Assembly: GCA_910586505.1 (NCBI GenBank)
Contig: CAJUGV010000004.1
Span: 1-64,000 of the forward strand
Source of the DNA: an uncultured Paraprevotella sp.
Lineage (GTDB): Bacteria; Bacteroidota; Bacteroidia; Bacteroidales; Bacteroidaceae
DNA length: 64,000 nt
Reading direction: 5' to 3'
Made by a program: the position numbers and the translations under genes. Each line of letters opens with the position of its first letter. Position 1 is the stretch's first letter. Shown piece after piece: positions 23,849 through 32,359 of this stretch. The notes under the pieces were generated by a model that saw only the letters and a program-made list of their open reading frames with translations, made no database searches and was not told the DNA's origin.

Positions 23849-25141
23849 ATGGATAATAAAACTTACAGGGCGAGGATAGCCGACAAGTTGCTTGCGGAGA
23901 AACTGGATGCCATGGGCGCGGTGCTTATCGAGGGAGCCAAGTGGTGCGGCAAGACCACGACGGCGGAACAGGCGGCAAAAAGCGTGCTTTATCTGGCGGA
24001 CACGGACACGTTCCGTCAGAATATGGAGATGATAGACCTGCATCCGAGGGTGTTGCTTTCTGGAGAAGCCCCCATGCTTATCGACGAGTGGCAGGAAGCC
24101 CCGAAACTGTGGGATGCCGTCCGCTTCGAGGTGGACCACAGGGGCAAGGAGGGGCAGTTCATCCTGACCGGCTCGGCGGCTCCCGGCAAGGAAAAGCTCG
24201 AAGAGATCCACCATACCGGGACGGGGCGGTTCTCGTGGCTGAAGATGCGCCCGATGAGCCTGTTCGAGTCCGGGGAATCCGAAGGCACGGTCAGCCTTGC
24301 CGAACTGTTCGGCGGGAATACGGATTTTGCCCTGAAAGCCCCCGACCATAAATTGGGGGACATCGCTTTTATGATGTGTCGCGGCGGCTGGCCCGGCTCT
24401 CTCCGGAAAAAGTCTGCGGCAGCGGCGCAGTTGGTGGCGACGGAATACTATCAGGCCGTGGCGCATACGGACATATCCAAAGTGGACGGGGTCGTGAAGA
24501 ACCCCGAACGTGTGAAACGTCTTATGCGCTCCTATGCCCGCCATCAGGGTTCGCAGGCTTCGCTTGCCACTATCTCCGGGGACATTTCGACGAACGAGGT
24601 GGAGAGGCTGTCGGAAAATACAATATCGGAGTATCTTGTGGCGTTGAAGAAAATATTCGTGGTGGAAGATGCCTTGGCATGGAATCCCAACCTGCGCTCG
24701 AAAACGGCTATCCGCAGCAGCGACACCCGTTATTTCGTCGATCCCTCGATAGCCGTGGCGGCATTGGAGATGGGCCCCGACGACCTGCTTGGCGACCTGA
24801 ACACGATGGGGCTGCTCTTCGAGACGATGGCCGTGCGCGACCTGCGCTGTTATGCCGACGCCCTGTCCGGGACGATGTACCACTACCGGGATAAAAGCGG
24901 TTTGGAGTGCGACGCGGTGATGCACCTGCGGGGCGGACGCTACGGACTGATAGAGGTGAAATTAGGCGGCAGCACGGGCATAGAAGAGGGAGCCGCCACG
25001 CTGAAGACTTTGGCTGCCCGGATTGACACAGACAAGATGAAAAGCCCCTCGTTCCTTATGGTTCTTACCGCTGTCGGGCAGTTCGCCTACACACGCAAGG
25101 ACGGGGTTCTGGTCGTGCCTGTCGGCTGCCTGAAACCGTAA
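23849..25141 (+). CDS. AAA ATPase with DUF4143 C-terminal domain
   Basis: 430 residues. The Walker A motif is 'LIEGAKWCGKTTTAEQ' near residue 27, Walker B is 'PMLIDEWQEAP', and sensor-1-like 'FILTGSAAP' follows (AAA_14). The C-terminal DUF4143 domain contains 'GLECDAVMHLRGGRYGLIEVKLGG', which resembles the D-x(n)-E-x-K core of a PD-(D/E)XK nuclease fold. Such ATPases are widespread in anaerobes and of unknown role. It is the only plus-strand gene inside the mobilisation module and has its own promoter. ATG 23849 is used; a TTG at 23840 is less likely. Confidence 0.88.
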   Translation: MDNKTYRARIADKLLAEKLDAMGAVLIEGAKWCGKTTTAEQAAKSVLYLADTDTFRQNMEMIDLHPRVLLSGEAPMLIDEWQEAPKLWDAVRFEVDHRGKEGQFILTGSAAPGKEKLEEIHHTGTGRFSWLKMRPMSLFESGESEGTVSLAELFGGNTDFALKAPDHKLGDIAFMMCRGGWPGSLRKKSAAAAQLVATEYYQAVAHTDISKVDGVVKNPERVKRLMRSYARHQGSQASLATISGDISTNEVERLSENTISEYLVALKKIFVVEDALAWNPNLRSKTAIRSSDTRYFVDPSIAVAALEMGPDDLLGDLNTMGLLFETMAVRDLRCYADALSGTMYHYRDKSGLECDAVMHLRGGRYGLIEVKLGGSTGIEEGAATLKTLAARIDTDKMKSPSFLMVLTAVGQFAYTRKDGVLVVPVGCLKP

Positions 25142-25146
25142 CAGTG

Positions 25147-25806
25147 CTAACCCCGCACGCTTTTCAGCCAGCGGCGGTAAGCGTCCGTGCCGCAGATTTC
25201 TCCGTCGGCTTCGGCGGCCTTCCTGAACAGGTCTATGATGATGTCCTCCTTTTCCATCTTAGAACCACGGCGGTCTTTGGCGGCCAAGAGCTGCCGCAAA
25301 TTGGGCAGTCCCCAGTACTCGCCGAAGGTCTTCCACTGGTAGGATATGTTGCAGATTACTGCGACGCTGCTTGCTATAAAGGCCATCTGTGTGGCGTTGC
25401 AGCCCTTGCAGGGGCGGTATTCCGCGTCCAGAAAGCCTTCCCGCCGTAAGGCGTCCAGCAGGACGAGGGTTTTCCCGCCTTTCAGCGCGTCGGGAAACTC
25501 CTGCGGCAAGGCGGACGGCTGCGCTGTTGCATCCGGTTTCTCGTCTGCCGTCCGGTGTATTGCTGTGGGTGGCGCGCTTTGCCGTTTGCGCCGTGATAGA
25601 AATTCCTCCGTCTTTCCCCGATACTCCATGTAGACGGCCATCGGTATGGCGAACACTACAAGCGTGATCACGGCAAAGAGGATGACGGTAATCGTGTCCG
25701 CCTCCATCCGGGCGACGACGGAACGTCCTATGAAAGCGGACGCGAGCAGCCACACCGCACCCGGCAGCAGAATGTTTATCCTGAAATCTTCGGGCAGCCT
25801 TTTCAT
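25147..25806 (-). CDS. Hypothetical two-helix membrane protein
   Basis: 219 residues with two N-terminal membrane segments ('ILLPGAVWLLASAFIG' and 'VILFAVITLVVFAIPMAVYM') followed by a soluble domain. That domain has a possible CxxC ('CKGCNATQMAFIASSVAVIC') and a basic C-terminus. No family recognised. It follows the second integrase by 6 bp on the same strand, so it belongs to the integrase operon. Its stop faces the ATPase stop 5 bp away. Confidence 0.65.
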   Translation of the reverse strand: MKRLPEDFRINILLPGAVWLLASAFIGRSVVARMEADTITVILFAVITLVVFAIPMAVYMEYRGKTEEFLSRRKRQSAPPTAIHRTADEKPDATAQPSALPQEFPDALKGGKTLVLLDALRREGFLDAEYRPCKGCNATQMAFIASSVAVICNISYQWKTFGEYWGLPNLRQLLAAKDRRGSKMEKEDIIIDLFRKAAEADGEICGTDAYRRWLKSVRG

Positions 25807-25812
25807 CTCCGG

Positions 25813-26976
25813 TCATGATTTTGCGAACTCGGCATCGATCAGTCCGATGGCGTCGTCCTTCTTCTTGTTGATAATCTTGGCGTATATCTGCGTGGTTTTC
25901 ACGTCCGTGTGGCCGAGCAGCTTGCAGACGGTATAAAGGTCTGCGCCGAGCGTCAGCATCATCGTGGCGAACGTGTGGCGGCTCACGTGGTAGGTCACAT
26001 GCTTGGTGATGCCCGCCTCCTTTATCCACGGCTTGATAAGGGCGTTGCAGGTGTCCTCGCATGGCAACGTGGGGAAAACCGCCTCTTCCTCGTCCGCCCC
26101 GTCCCGTTCCGGCATCCACTTCCTCGCCTGCATCGAAAGGGGCAGGTAAAGCGGCTGGCGCGTCTTCTGCATGACGATACCGATATGCCATTGTTCGCCC
26201 GTGCAGTCCACGTTCTTCCATTTCAATGCCAGCACGTCGCTGATACGCAGCCCGCAGTAGCAGGAGAAGAGGAACGCGCTCTTGACATCTTCCCGTCGGC
26301 AGGGGGTGTCGATAAGCGTCTTCACCTCGTCGATGGTCAGGAACTCCCGTTTGCTCTCCGGCATCTTGATTTTCTCGTCCGTGTTCAGCTTGTTTATGGG
26401 GTTCTCGCCGAGAATATCCTCCCGCACCGCCGCGTTCAACGCTCCCTGGAGGCAGCCGAAATAAGAGACGCAGGTAAACTGCGACAGCCTCTTCCCATTT
26501 GCGCTGACATAGGTGTTGCGCATATAGTCTATGAGGGCGAGGCAGAAATCGCGGTCGATGTCCCGCATGGCGGCTTTCGCGTTGAACGAGCGCAGGACGT
26601 TCACCGTGTTGCCGATGAGCTTGCCGCTGCCGCGCACGCCTTTCTTCTCCTGACTCTCCTTGTAGGCCTGCATCCAGTCGAGCAGCAGCATCTTGGAACG
26701 CTGGGAGGTATTTTTCAGCCCCGCCACGTTGTGGGTCAGTTCGATGATGCGCTGCGACTTGATGGTGTTCACGGCGGCCAGTGTCGCCTTGTTCTGTGCC
26801 TTGGCTGCCGTGCTTGTCTCGGGGATAAGGTAGAGTTTGAGGAATTCGTACTGTCGTTTGCCGTCCCTGTAAATGTCGAGATAGACGGACTGGCTGCCGT
26901 CGCTGAGTGTCTTGTAACGGACGCGCACGGGTTCCTTGGCCTTGGGCTGTCTGGGTATCTTTATCGTTCTTGCCAT
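25813..26976 (-). CDS. Tyrosine recombinase/integrase (second of a tandem pair)
   Basis: 387 residues with an N-terminal arm-binding domain, a SAM-like core-binding domain (about 110-210) and the catalytic domain. Box I has 'CYCGLRISDVLALKW' with the first Arg, box II has 'HVSRHTFATM' (H-x-x-R), and the end has 'LLGHTDVKTTQIYAKI' with the His and the nucleophilic Tyr. All catalytic residues are present. It is about 40% similar by eye to the integrase upstream and is separated from it by 28 bp, which points to an operon of paired recombinases. Confidence 0.92.
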   Translation of the reverse strand: MARTIKIPRQPKAKEPVRVRYKTLSDGSQSVYLDIYRDGKRQYEFLKLYLIPETSTAAKAQNKATLAAVNTIKSQRIIELTHNVAGLKNTSQRSKMLLLDWMQAYKESQEKKGVRGSGKLIGNTVNVLRSFNAKAAMRDIDRDFCLALIDYMRNTYVSANGKRLSQFTCVSYFGCLQGALNAAVREDILGENPINKLNTDEKIKMPESKREFLTIDEVKTLIDTPCRREDVKSAFLFSCYCGLRISDVLALKWKNVDCTGEQWHIGIVMQKTRQPLYLPLSMQARKWMPERDGADEEEAVFPTLPCEDTCNALIKPWIKEAGITKHVTYHVSRHTFATMMLTLGADLYTVCKLLGHTDVKTTQIYAKIINKKKDDAIGLIDAEFAKS

Positions 26977-27004
26977 AATCGGGTGCGTATATAAAAGGTT
27001 GTTG

Positions 27005-28174
27005 TCAATCGAATGCCTTGTCGGCGAGGTTCACCGCCTCGTCTTTCCGCCGATTGATGATTTCGGCGTAAACCTGCGTGTTCTTTATCTGCGAGTGCCC
27101 CAGCAGCTTGGAGACGGTATAAAGGTCTGCCCCCAGCGTGAGCAGCATCGTGGCGAAGGTGTGGCGGCTCGTGTGGTAGGTTATCGCCTTGGTTACCCCC
27201 GCCTTTGCCGCCCATGCTTTCAGATGTTCGTTGATGTGGGTGTCGTTGGGCAGGCTGCCGAACACAAGCCCGTCCGTCTCCCGTTTTTGCCCTTTCCCGC
27301 ATTTCGGCAGCCACCGGCGGGCTTGCACACCCAGCGGGATATGCACGGGCTTCTCGCTCTTGTTCATCACCACCGACAGCAGCCACCTGTGCCCGTCCTT
27401 GGCAATGTCGCCCCATTTGAGCTTCCGCACGTCGCCCAGCCGCAGACCGCAGTTGCAGGCGAAAAGATAAGCACGTTTGATGTCCTCCCGTTTGCAGGGT
27501 GTCGCTATCAGAGTCTTCACCTCGTCGATAGTCAGGTACTCCCTCTTCCCTCTGTTCGTCTTCGCCCGTTCGTGGCGCGAGAGGCGGTCCATCGGGTTGG
27601 ACGGGATGACACCCTCGCGGACTGCGGCATTGAGTGCCGTTATCAAGGTACATTGGCGGTTGAACACGGTTTTTGATTTGAGGGGCTGGCCGCTTGCCGT
27701 CCTGTAACCCGTTTTCAGGTGATCCATGAATGACAGGCAGAAGTCCTTGCCTACCGCCTTGAGTGCCACGTCGCCGTGTCCCATGTCGGCTATGATGTCC
27801 CGAAGCCGGTCTATCGCGTAGAGGTCTTTCACGCCACGGCTCCGCTGTATCTCCTTGAACCGCGCGAACCACTCCGACAGGGTAAGGTCGTTTTGCGGTG
27901 CTTTTTCCGCCACGAGCCGCTTGCTGACGGGCAACTGTTTCTTCAACTTGCGCAGCCGGGTTTTGAGGGCGGCCTCGGCTTGGCGCATGGCGGCGGCATT
28001 CTGACGCACGGCCTTGTCGTCCGTCTCCGGCACAAGGTAGAGCTTCAGGTACTCGTAACTACGGCATCCCTCGTGGTAGCAATCCAAGTAAATGGACTGA
28101 TACCCGTTCTTCATCGCCTTGAACCTTATCTTGATAGGCGATTTTCGCGTATCTTTGTTTCCGTTGCCTTCCAT
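27005..28174 (-). CDS. Tyrosine recombinase/integrase (first of a tandem pair)
   Basis: 389 residues starting at ATG 28174; an upstream extension to 28249 looks non-coding. Arm-type N-terminus 'SPIKIRFKAMKNGYQSIYLD', core-binding domain, then catalytic boxes 'CGLRLGDVRKLKW', 'HTSRHTFATM' and 'LLGHSQIKNTQVYAEI' with the R-H-R-H-Y set intact. It lies 390 bp from the candidate right attachment repeat at 28564, a normal distance between an integrase gene and its att site. It probably catalyses integration and excision of the 27-kb element. Confidence 0.93.
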   Translation of the reverse strand: MEGNGNKDTRKSPIKIRFKAMKNGYQSIYLDCYHEGCRSYEYLKLYLVPETDDKAVRQNAAAMRQAEAALKTRLRKLKKQLPVSKRLVAEKAPQNDLTLSEWFARFKEIQRSRGVKDLYAIDRLRDIIADMGHGDVALKAVGKDFCLSFMDHLKTGYRTASGQPLKSKTVFNRQCTLITALNAAVREGVIPSNPMDRLSRHERAKTNRGKREYLTIDEVKTLIATPCKREDIKRAYLFACNCGLRLGDVRKLKWGDIAKDGHRWLLSVVMNKSEKPVHIPLGVQARRWLPKCGKGQKRETDGLVFGSLPNDTHINEHLKAWAAKAGVTKAITYHTSRHTFATMLLTLGADLYTVSKLLGHSQIKNTQVYAEIINRRKDEAVNLADKAFD

Positions 28175-28563
28175 GCTGAAATTTCGGGTTGTTATCACAC
28201 CGCAAAGATAGCGTATTTTCGGGAAACAAGAAACAAAAACGAGTAACAAAAATGCGTCTAAAATGGGATTTTTCGAGAATTGAAAGGAATTGGCATAAAA
28301 TCGTAACTATCTAAAAATAAGAAATATATTTGCAGTTGTTTAGCTCTTTGTTTCCTTAATTTGGGTGCATCGGAAATTAGGCTCCCCATACAAGATAATG
28401 TCTGTACAACGGGCAAGCCCGTGGCTTTAAAAAACAACCTATTCCAAAGGAATTATCCACAATAAATTGGCCATTAAAACGGCAACGACCGATTTCGTGA
28501 TTTATCATGAAACCAGTCGTTGCATTTAAACTTTGACTTATATACGAATGGACACTTTTAGAA
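28175..28563. other. Non-coding right end of the candidate element
   Basis: No gene seen. It contains the integrase leader, an AT-rich stretch, the extended hairpin at 28482-28523, and runs up to the right copy of the 18-bp repeat. Consistent with integrase arm-binding and attachment DNA. Confidence 0.45.
28482..28523. terminator. Extended hairpin GCAACGAC...GTCGTTGC
   Basis: Outer 8-bp arms at 28482-28489 and 28516-28523, with an inner TTTC-G-TGAT-TT-ATCA-T-GAAA stem. Read on the minus strand it is followed by TTTT, so it may terminate the AAA ATPase gene that ends at 28581. It may instead be part of the attachment region. Confidence 0.45.
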
Positions 28564-28581
28564 TAAAGTCAAGTGGAGAGT
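28564..28581 (+). repeat. Candidate right attachment repeat (TAAAGTCAAGTGGAGAGT)
   Basis: One mismatch from the copy at 1358-1375, same orientation. Its last base is the first base of the stop codon of the AAA ATPase gene, so integration at the 3' end of that gene would leave it intact. See the left copy for the argument. Confidence 0.45.
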
Positions 28582-29654
28582 CAATAATGGTAATCCGGCA
28601 TGAACCGATAAATGCCACGGCTGTCCTGAATCACCATCCGTTTGTTCGTGAGAAACTTAATTATCTTCACAATCTTGTTGTGATTAAATTTCGTTCCTGC
28701 CAGTTCGTAGGCAGTGGTCAGTTCTTCTTCCAAAGCCTTATATCCCGAAATCGTCTCTTTTCCGTCAAAAGCCAATTCGAGAGTTTTGCGATGGATGGCT
28801 TCATGGATGTCTTTATAAGGGGAGAACGGTTCCTGCTTGGGACGACCTGCGCTCTTCTTTGTCGGCACATAATCCGGCAGAAGTTCGGGAAGTGATTGGT
28901 CGTTGATACAAAAAGCGAATGGCAGGAAGTCTTTGGAACGTGTATGCACACTTTCCACTTTGCTGATGTTGCTGTCGTCTTTGTCTTTCTCGATTTGGAT
29001 GACAGTCTCGGCCTTGTTGTTGATTTCTGTGCCGATGTGTCCACGGGCATTTTCATCGCTTTTGTTCTGGTGGAGGATGGTGTGAAGATGAATCTGGTAT
29101 TCGTCAGTCCACTGCATGAGTTTGGAGATTACGCACGTGGCTTCGCTCGGAGAATTAATGTCATAAACCAAGTCGCGGATTCCGTCAATCACCACGAAAC
29201 CGAGACCCTCAATCTGACTGATTGCATCATCTATGATAGCCAAACGCTCCTTGGGGTTGAACTTGCGTAGAGCGAGAAAATAGAAACGGTCGCAATCCTC
29301 ATTAGCCGGCAACTCTGCCAGTTTCATGATACGATGCATTACAATCATACAATGGTTTTGACTTTGCTCTGTGTCGATGTAAAGGATGCGGTTCTTTCCT
29401 TCAGGGAAGTCCGTTGTGTAGTTAAGAACTTCCTTCTCTGACAAAGCTGCTGCCACCATAGCTGACACATTGAAAGTCTTTTTGCTTTTAGCCTTGCCTA
29501 TAGATGCACTAAAATTTCCCAATGTCCCGATAGCCACTTCGCCTATTTTCAGAACTTCCGACTCCTGTTCGTATTCCTTTTCCAAGCTGAGCATTGTATC
29601 TTGCCATCTTGTAGCGACCTGAGCAAGATCTTCAATGGGTGCTACCGTTTCCAT
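28581..29654 (-). CDS. AAA_25-type ATPase (RepA-like)
   Basis: 357 residues. A RecA-like ATPase core with a degenerate P-loop ('ASIGKAKSKKTFN'), 'RILYIDTEQSQNHC' (acidic residue after the second strand), 'LGFVVIDGIRDLVYDINS' (Walker B) and 'HTILHQNKSDENARGHIGTE'. A winged-helix-like C-terminal part ends the protein. This family sits in integrase-xis-repA-primase modules of Bacteroidales mobilisable elements and is thought to aid replication. ATG 29654 is preferred to a GTG at 29660. The start lies 3 bp from the stop of the HTH gene. The primase usually found next is absent here. Confidence 0.8.
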   Translation of the reverse strand: METVAPIEDLAQVATRWQDTMLSLEKEYEQESEVLKIGEVAIGTLGNFSASIGKAKSKKTFNVSAMVAAALSEKEVLNYTTDFPEGKNRILYIDTEQSQNHCMIVMHRIMKLAELPANEDCDRFYFLALRKFNPKERLAIIDDAISQIEGLGFVVIDGIRDLVYDINSPSEATCVISKLMQWTDEYQIHLHTILHQNKSDENARGHIGTEINNKAETVIQIEKDKDDSNISKVESVHTRSKDFLPFAFCINDQSLPELLPDYVPTKKSAGRPKQEPFSPYKDIHEAIHRKTLELAFDGKETISGYKALEEELTTAYELAGTKFNHNKIVKIIKFLTNKRMVIQDSRGIYRFMPDYHY

Positions 29655-29656
29655 AC

Positions 29657-30034
29657 TCACCAGCTTTTATTATTGGCTTTGCGGCGTGTAGTTGCAAGCA
29701 TTCGGGCGTGTTCTTCCTCTATGCTTATAGGCGTGTCTCCTTTTCTCCCGCTTTCCAACCATTTGTCCAATTCATCACGATAGACAAACAAGTGTTTTCC
29801 TTGTTTGATGATTGGAATACCACCATGCTTGGCTTTGTAATAAAAGGATGATTTCGAGATACCTAAATATTCGCAGACTTCATCAACGGTCATTGGAACA
29901 TGGGTGTCTTTTTTTACCTCGTTATGCTGCTGATGAAGTTTTTCTGTCAGCAGATTTTCCATACTTGAGATTCTCTCGCAGAGTTCGCCTACCACTTCCG
30001 GTAGGTCATTGAAGGTTAATTTGTTTCTTTGCAT
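29657..30034 (-). CDS. HTH_17 excisionase-family protein
   Basis: 125 residues. The N-terminal 45 residues form a helical segment ('LPEVVGELCERISSMENLLT'), followed by an excisionase-type winged helix: 'MTVDEVCEYLGISKSSFYYK' and 'IPIIKQGKHLFVYRDELDKW'. A basic C-terminal tail completes it. It precedes the AAA ATPase gene in the same operon, the standard order in these modules, and probably regulates excision or replication. Confidence 0.87.
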   Translation of the reverse strand: MQRNKLTFNDLPEVVGELCERISSMENLLTEKLHQQHNEVKKDTHVPMTVDEVCEYLGISKSSFYYKAKHGGIPIIKQGKHLFVYRDELDKWLESGRKGDTPISIEEEHARMLATTRRKANNKSW

Positions 30035-30135
30035 GATATAACATTGTTTTTGTTAAACATGCTGCAAACCAATACAATGATGTAATGCTGACAAACCTCA
30101 GAAAGCAATAATATTTCGGTCTGCGTTGAATAACC

Positions 30136-30957
30136 CTAATTGATTGAATCTAAGTCCAATTCTGGGTCGTTCTTCATACATTTGAAGTGATAATCTCCGG
30201 TTTTAGGAATATCAAGTGCTATTTTGCAAACTCCGCTTGTCCGAAGATTTTTAGCCAGATATTTAATCGAAGCATCTTTCAGTTCATGTGTGAACATCGT
30301 ATGTATGAATGTAGCTCTGTCTATAAGGGAAATGTTCAATCTCTCTCCGATGTTCCACACAAAGTGCATCAGGTCGATAGAACGGAGGGGATTATCTAAT
30401 CTTGAACGGATTGGCTTGTATAATTCAGATTGTCCGTGTGCGAAATACTCTATGTTTTCATGCAGAATTTCAAGATTTTCTTTTGAGAGAAATTCAGTCA
30501 TTACAAAGGTGGTGTATTCATGAATGACACGTTTAATGTCTGCCTGTCTTTCGGATTTTTTACGTTCAATTTCGGCGGCACGCATTTCATAATTATCCAT
30601 ATAGTCGTGTTTTACACAGTTTTCTACAACTGGCTTTTCCAAATTTATCTTCCTGCCCTCAGAATATGTGGATTCAATCTCCTTAATCTGTTCTGTCCGT
30701 TCAATATGGAACGGTTTTACTTGCTTGCCAAAAGACAAACTCAATTCATTTTTTGTAATGAATCGGAAAAAGAAATGCTTAAGTACTCCACATGCGAGTA
30801 TCATTGCCGTAATATATAGAATAACAGGAGTGGAATATTCCATCATGTCGATATGGCAATTAAGATATAAATAGGAGTCTGTTGCCCAGTAAAGGATGAC
30901 ACTTACTGAAAGTATGAAACTGGTTCTTTGAGGAGAGATTTTAATACTATTCGTCAT
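30136..30957 (-). CDS. Hypothetical membrane protein of the integrase module
   Basis: 273 residues from ATG 30957. Two membrane segments lie near residues 13-30 and 42-62, then a charged cytoplasmic domain rich in Glu, Lys and Arg follows. The C-terminal 100 residues are folded-looking ('SIDLMHFVWNIGERLNISLI'). A gene of this type usually lies between the integrase and the HTH gene in Bacteroidales elements. Function unknown. Confidence 0.65.
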   Translation of the reverse strand: MTNSIKISPQRTSFILSVSVILYWATDSYLYLNCHIDMMEYSTPVILYITAMILACGVLKHFFFRFITKNELSLSFGKQVKPFHIERTEQIKEIESTYSEGRKINLEKPVVENCVKHDYMDNYEMRAAEIERKKSERQADIKRVIHEYTTFVMTEFLSKENLEILHENIEYFAHGQSELYKPIRSRLDNPLRSIDLMHFVWNIGERLNISLIDRATFIHTMFTHELKDASIKYLAKNLRTSGVCKIALDIPKTGDYHFKCMKNDPELDLDSIN

Positions 30958-31131
30958 AAACTGATACTGTTTGAGTTTTACAATAAGACAAATGTATGTG
31001 CAGATTTCCAAATAGTTGCAATTTGCGATGGATAATCGTTCGAAATTTAAGAAAAAATATGCTCAGAGTATGATTTTAAGCAAAATATCATACTCTGAGC
31101 GATAAAAACGAGATTATTTGTACCTTAATTC

Positions 31132-32244
31132 TTACTTGCGGATTAAAGAGATTCTGTTGCTGGCTTCACGCTTGTTACTGTCCACAACTTTCATGTACCG
31201 TTGTGTCGTGGTGATACTTTTATGTGCCATATTACTTTGAATGGTACGTATGTCTGTGCCGGCCGCTCCTTGAAGTGTTGCATATGTTCTTCGGTAGGAG
31301 TGGAAAGTGATATTCTTGGTGATACCGGCTTCGCGAATCCATTCTTTCATGGGATGCTGTGTCCAACTTCGTTTCAATCCTTTAAATACTAGTCCGGTTT
31401 TTTCCGGAGAATAGCCGATTAATTGCAGGGCTTCGTCACTGATAGGAATGATGTCCTCCGTCTTGGTCTTTTGGGTAATTGTGTGGACACATTTTCCTCC
31501 GGCTGCAAAGTCCACGATTTCATGCCATTGTAACGATAGTATATCGCTGATTCTGAGACTGGTCAAACATGAGAACAATGAAGCTGTCTTCAGAATCGGC
31601 TTTTTGCAAGGTGTTTCTGCCAATTTATATAGTTCTTCCACACTTAGATACTCTTTTGGAGTATCTTCTGTTTCGATTTTATCCAAAAAGTCATTGATAT
31701 TGGTCTTGATTAGCCGATTGCGATAAAGGATTTTCAAAAGTCCCCTGAATGTTGACCAATAGCCGGAAGCAGAGTTCTTTGAAATGCGACCGTCACGCCT
31801 GAGTTGCTTGGCATTTAGCAGATACTCACGAAACTTATTACAAAGGTCAATATCAATTTCTTCAAAAGTACATTTGCCATGAACGAAGTTGTAGAAATGG
31901 TGGTACACAAATTCCCACTTTTGGTCATACTTGCGAAGCTGCTTGCGGTAGTATTCCAGAAAATCCGCTTTGAGTTTGTGCCTGTCAAAGAAATCATACC
32001 TGTCATTAACGATAGATTCAAAGCGTCGGCATCGGATGGCTTCCGCCTTTTCCGACATAGTTGCATTGAAGTTGCGTTCACGTTCATTCTTAGGATTGGC
32101 ATAAATATAAATGTTCAATCCTTCGTGACGGATGGTTTTCATTGTTTCCTGGTCACGATACCCCGGATAATAATCCAGATAGAAAGACAGCATCCCATGT
32201 TTCAAAGGACGTGTTCTCAATGTTACTGTTTTACATTCTAACAT
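31132..32244 (-). CDS. Tyrosine recombinase/integrase of the mnmE-side element
   Basis: 370 residues from ATG 32244. Core-binding domain at about 100-200 and catalytic boxes 'CLTSLRISDILSLQWHE', 'HSYRRTYATLQG' (H-x-x-R) and 'MAHKSITTTQRYMKV' with the nucleophilic Tyr. The catalytic set is complete. The C-terminal Lys/Arg tail is typical of this integrase subfamily. It is followed by the membrane-protein, HTH and AAA genes and preceded by the multi-HTH protein gene. Confidence 0.92.
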   Translation of the reverse strand: MLECKTVTLRTRPLKHGMLSFYLDYYPGYRDQETMKTIRHEGLNIYIYANPKNERERNFNATMSEKAEAIRCRRFESIVNDRYDFFDRHKLKADFLEYYRKQLRKYDQKWEFVYHHFYNFVHGKCTFEEIDIDLCNKFREYLLNAKQLRRDGRISKNSASGYWSTFRGLLKILYRNRLIKTNINDFLDKIETEDTPKEYLSVEELYKLAETPCKKPILKTASLFSCLTSLRISDILSLQWHEIVDFAAGGKCVHTITQKTKTEDIIPISDEALQLIGYSPEKTGLVFKGLKRSWTQHPMKEWIREAGITKNITFHSYRRTYATLQGAAGTDIRTIQSNMAHKSITTTQRYMKVVDSNKREASNRISLIRK

Positions 32245-32359
32245 AGTTACAATTATTATTAGTTTATACTTGATTTGCTGCAAATGTCCGTAATGGCGTG
32301 ATACAGACAATGCTCATTTTTAGAATCATTTTTTGGTCTGCCTAAATTCAGACTTAGGC

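Noticed and set aside
23678..24925. 415-codon minus-strand frame
   Set aside because: Antisense to the DUF4143 ATPase, which has clear Walker motifs. The frame also covers the repeat array.
25909..26994. 361-codon plus-strand frame
   Set aside because: Antisense to a complete tyrosine integrase.
28361..28385. TGCATCGGAAAT resembling the mnmE end (TGCATCGGGAAAT)
   Set aside because: Considered as an attachment site matching the mnmE 3' end, but the match is short, has one gap, and flanking bases do not agree.
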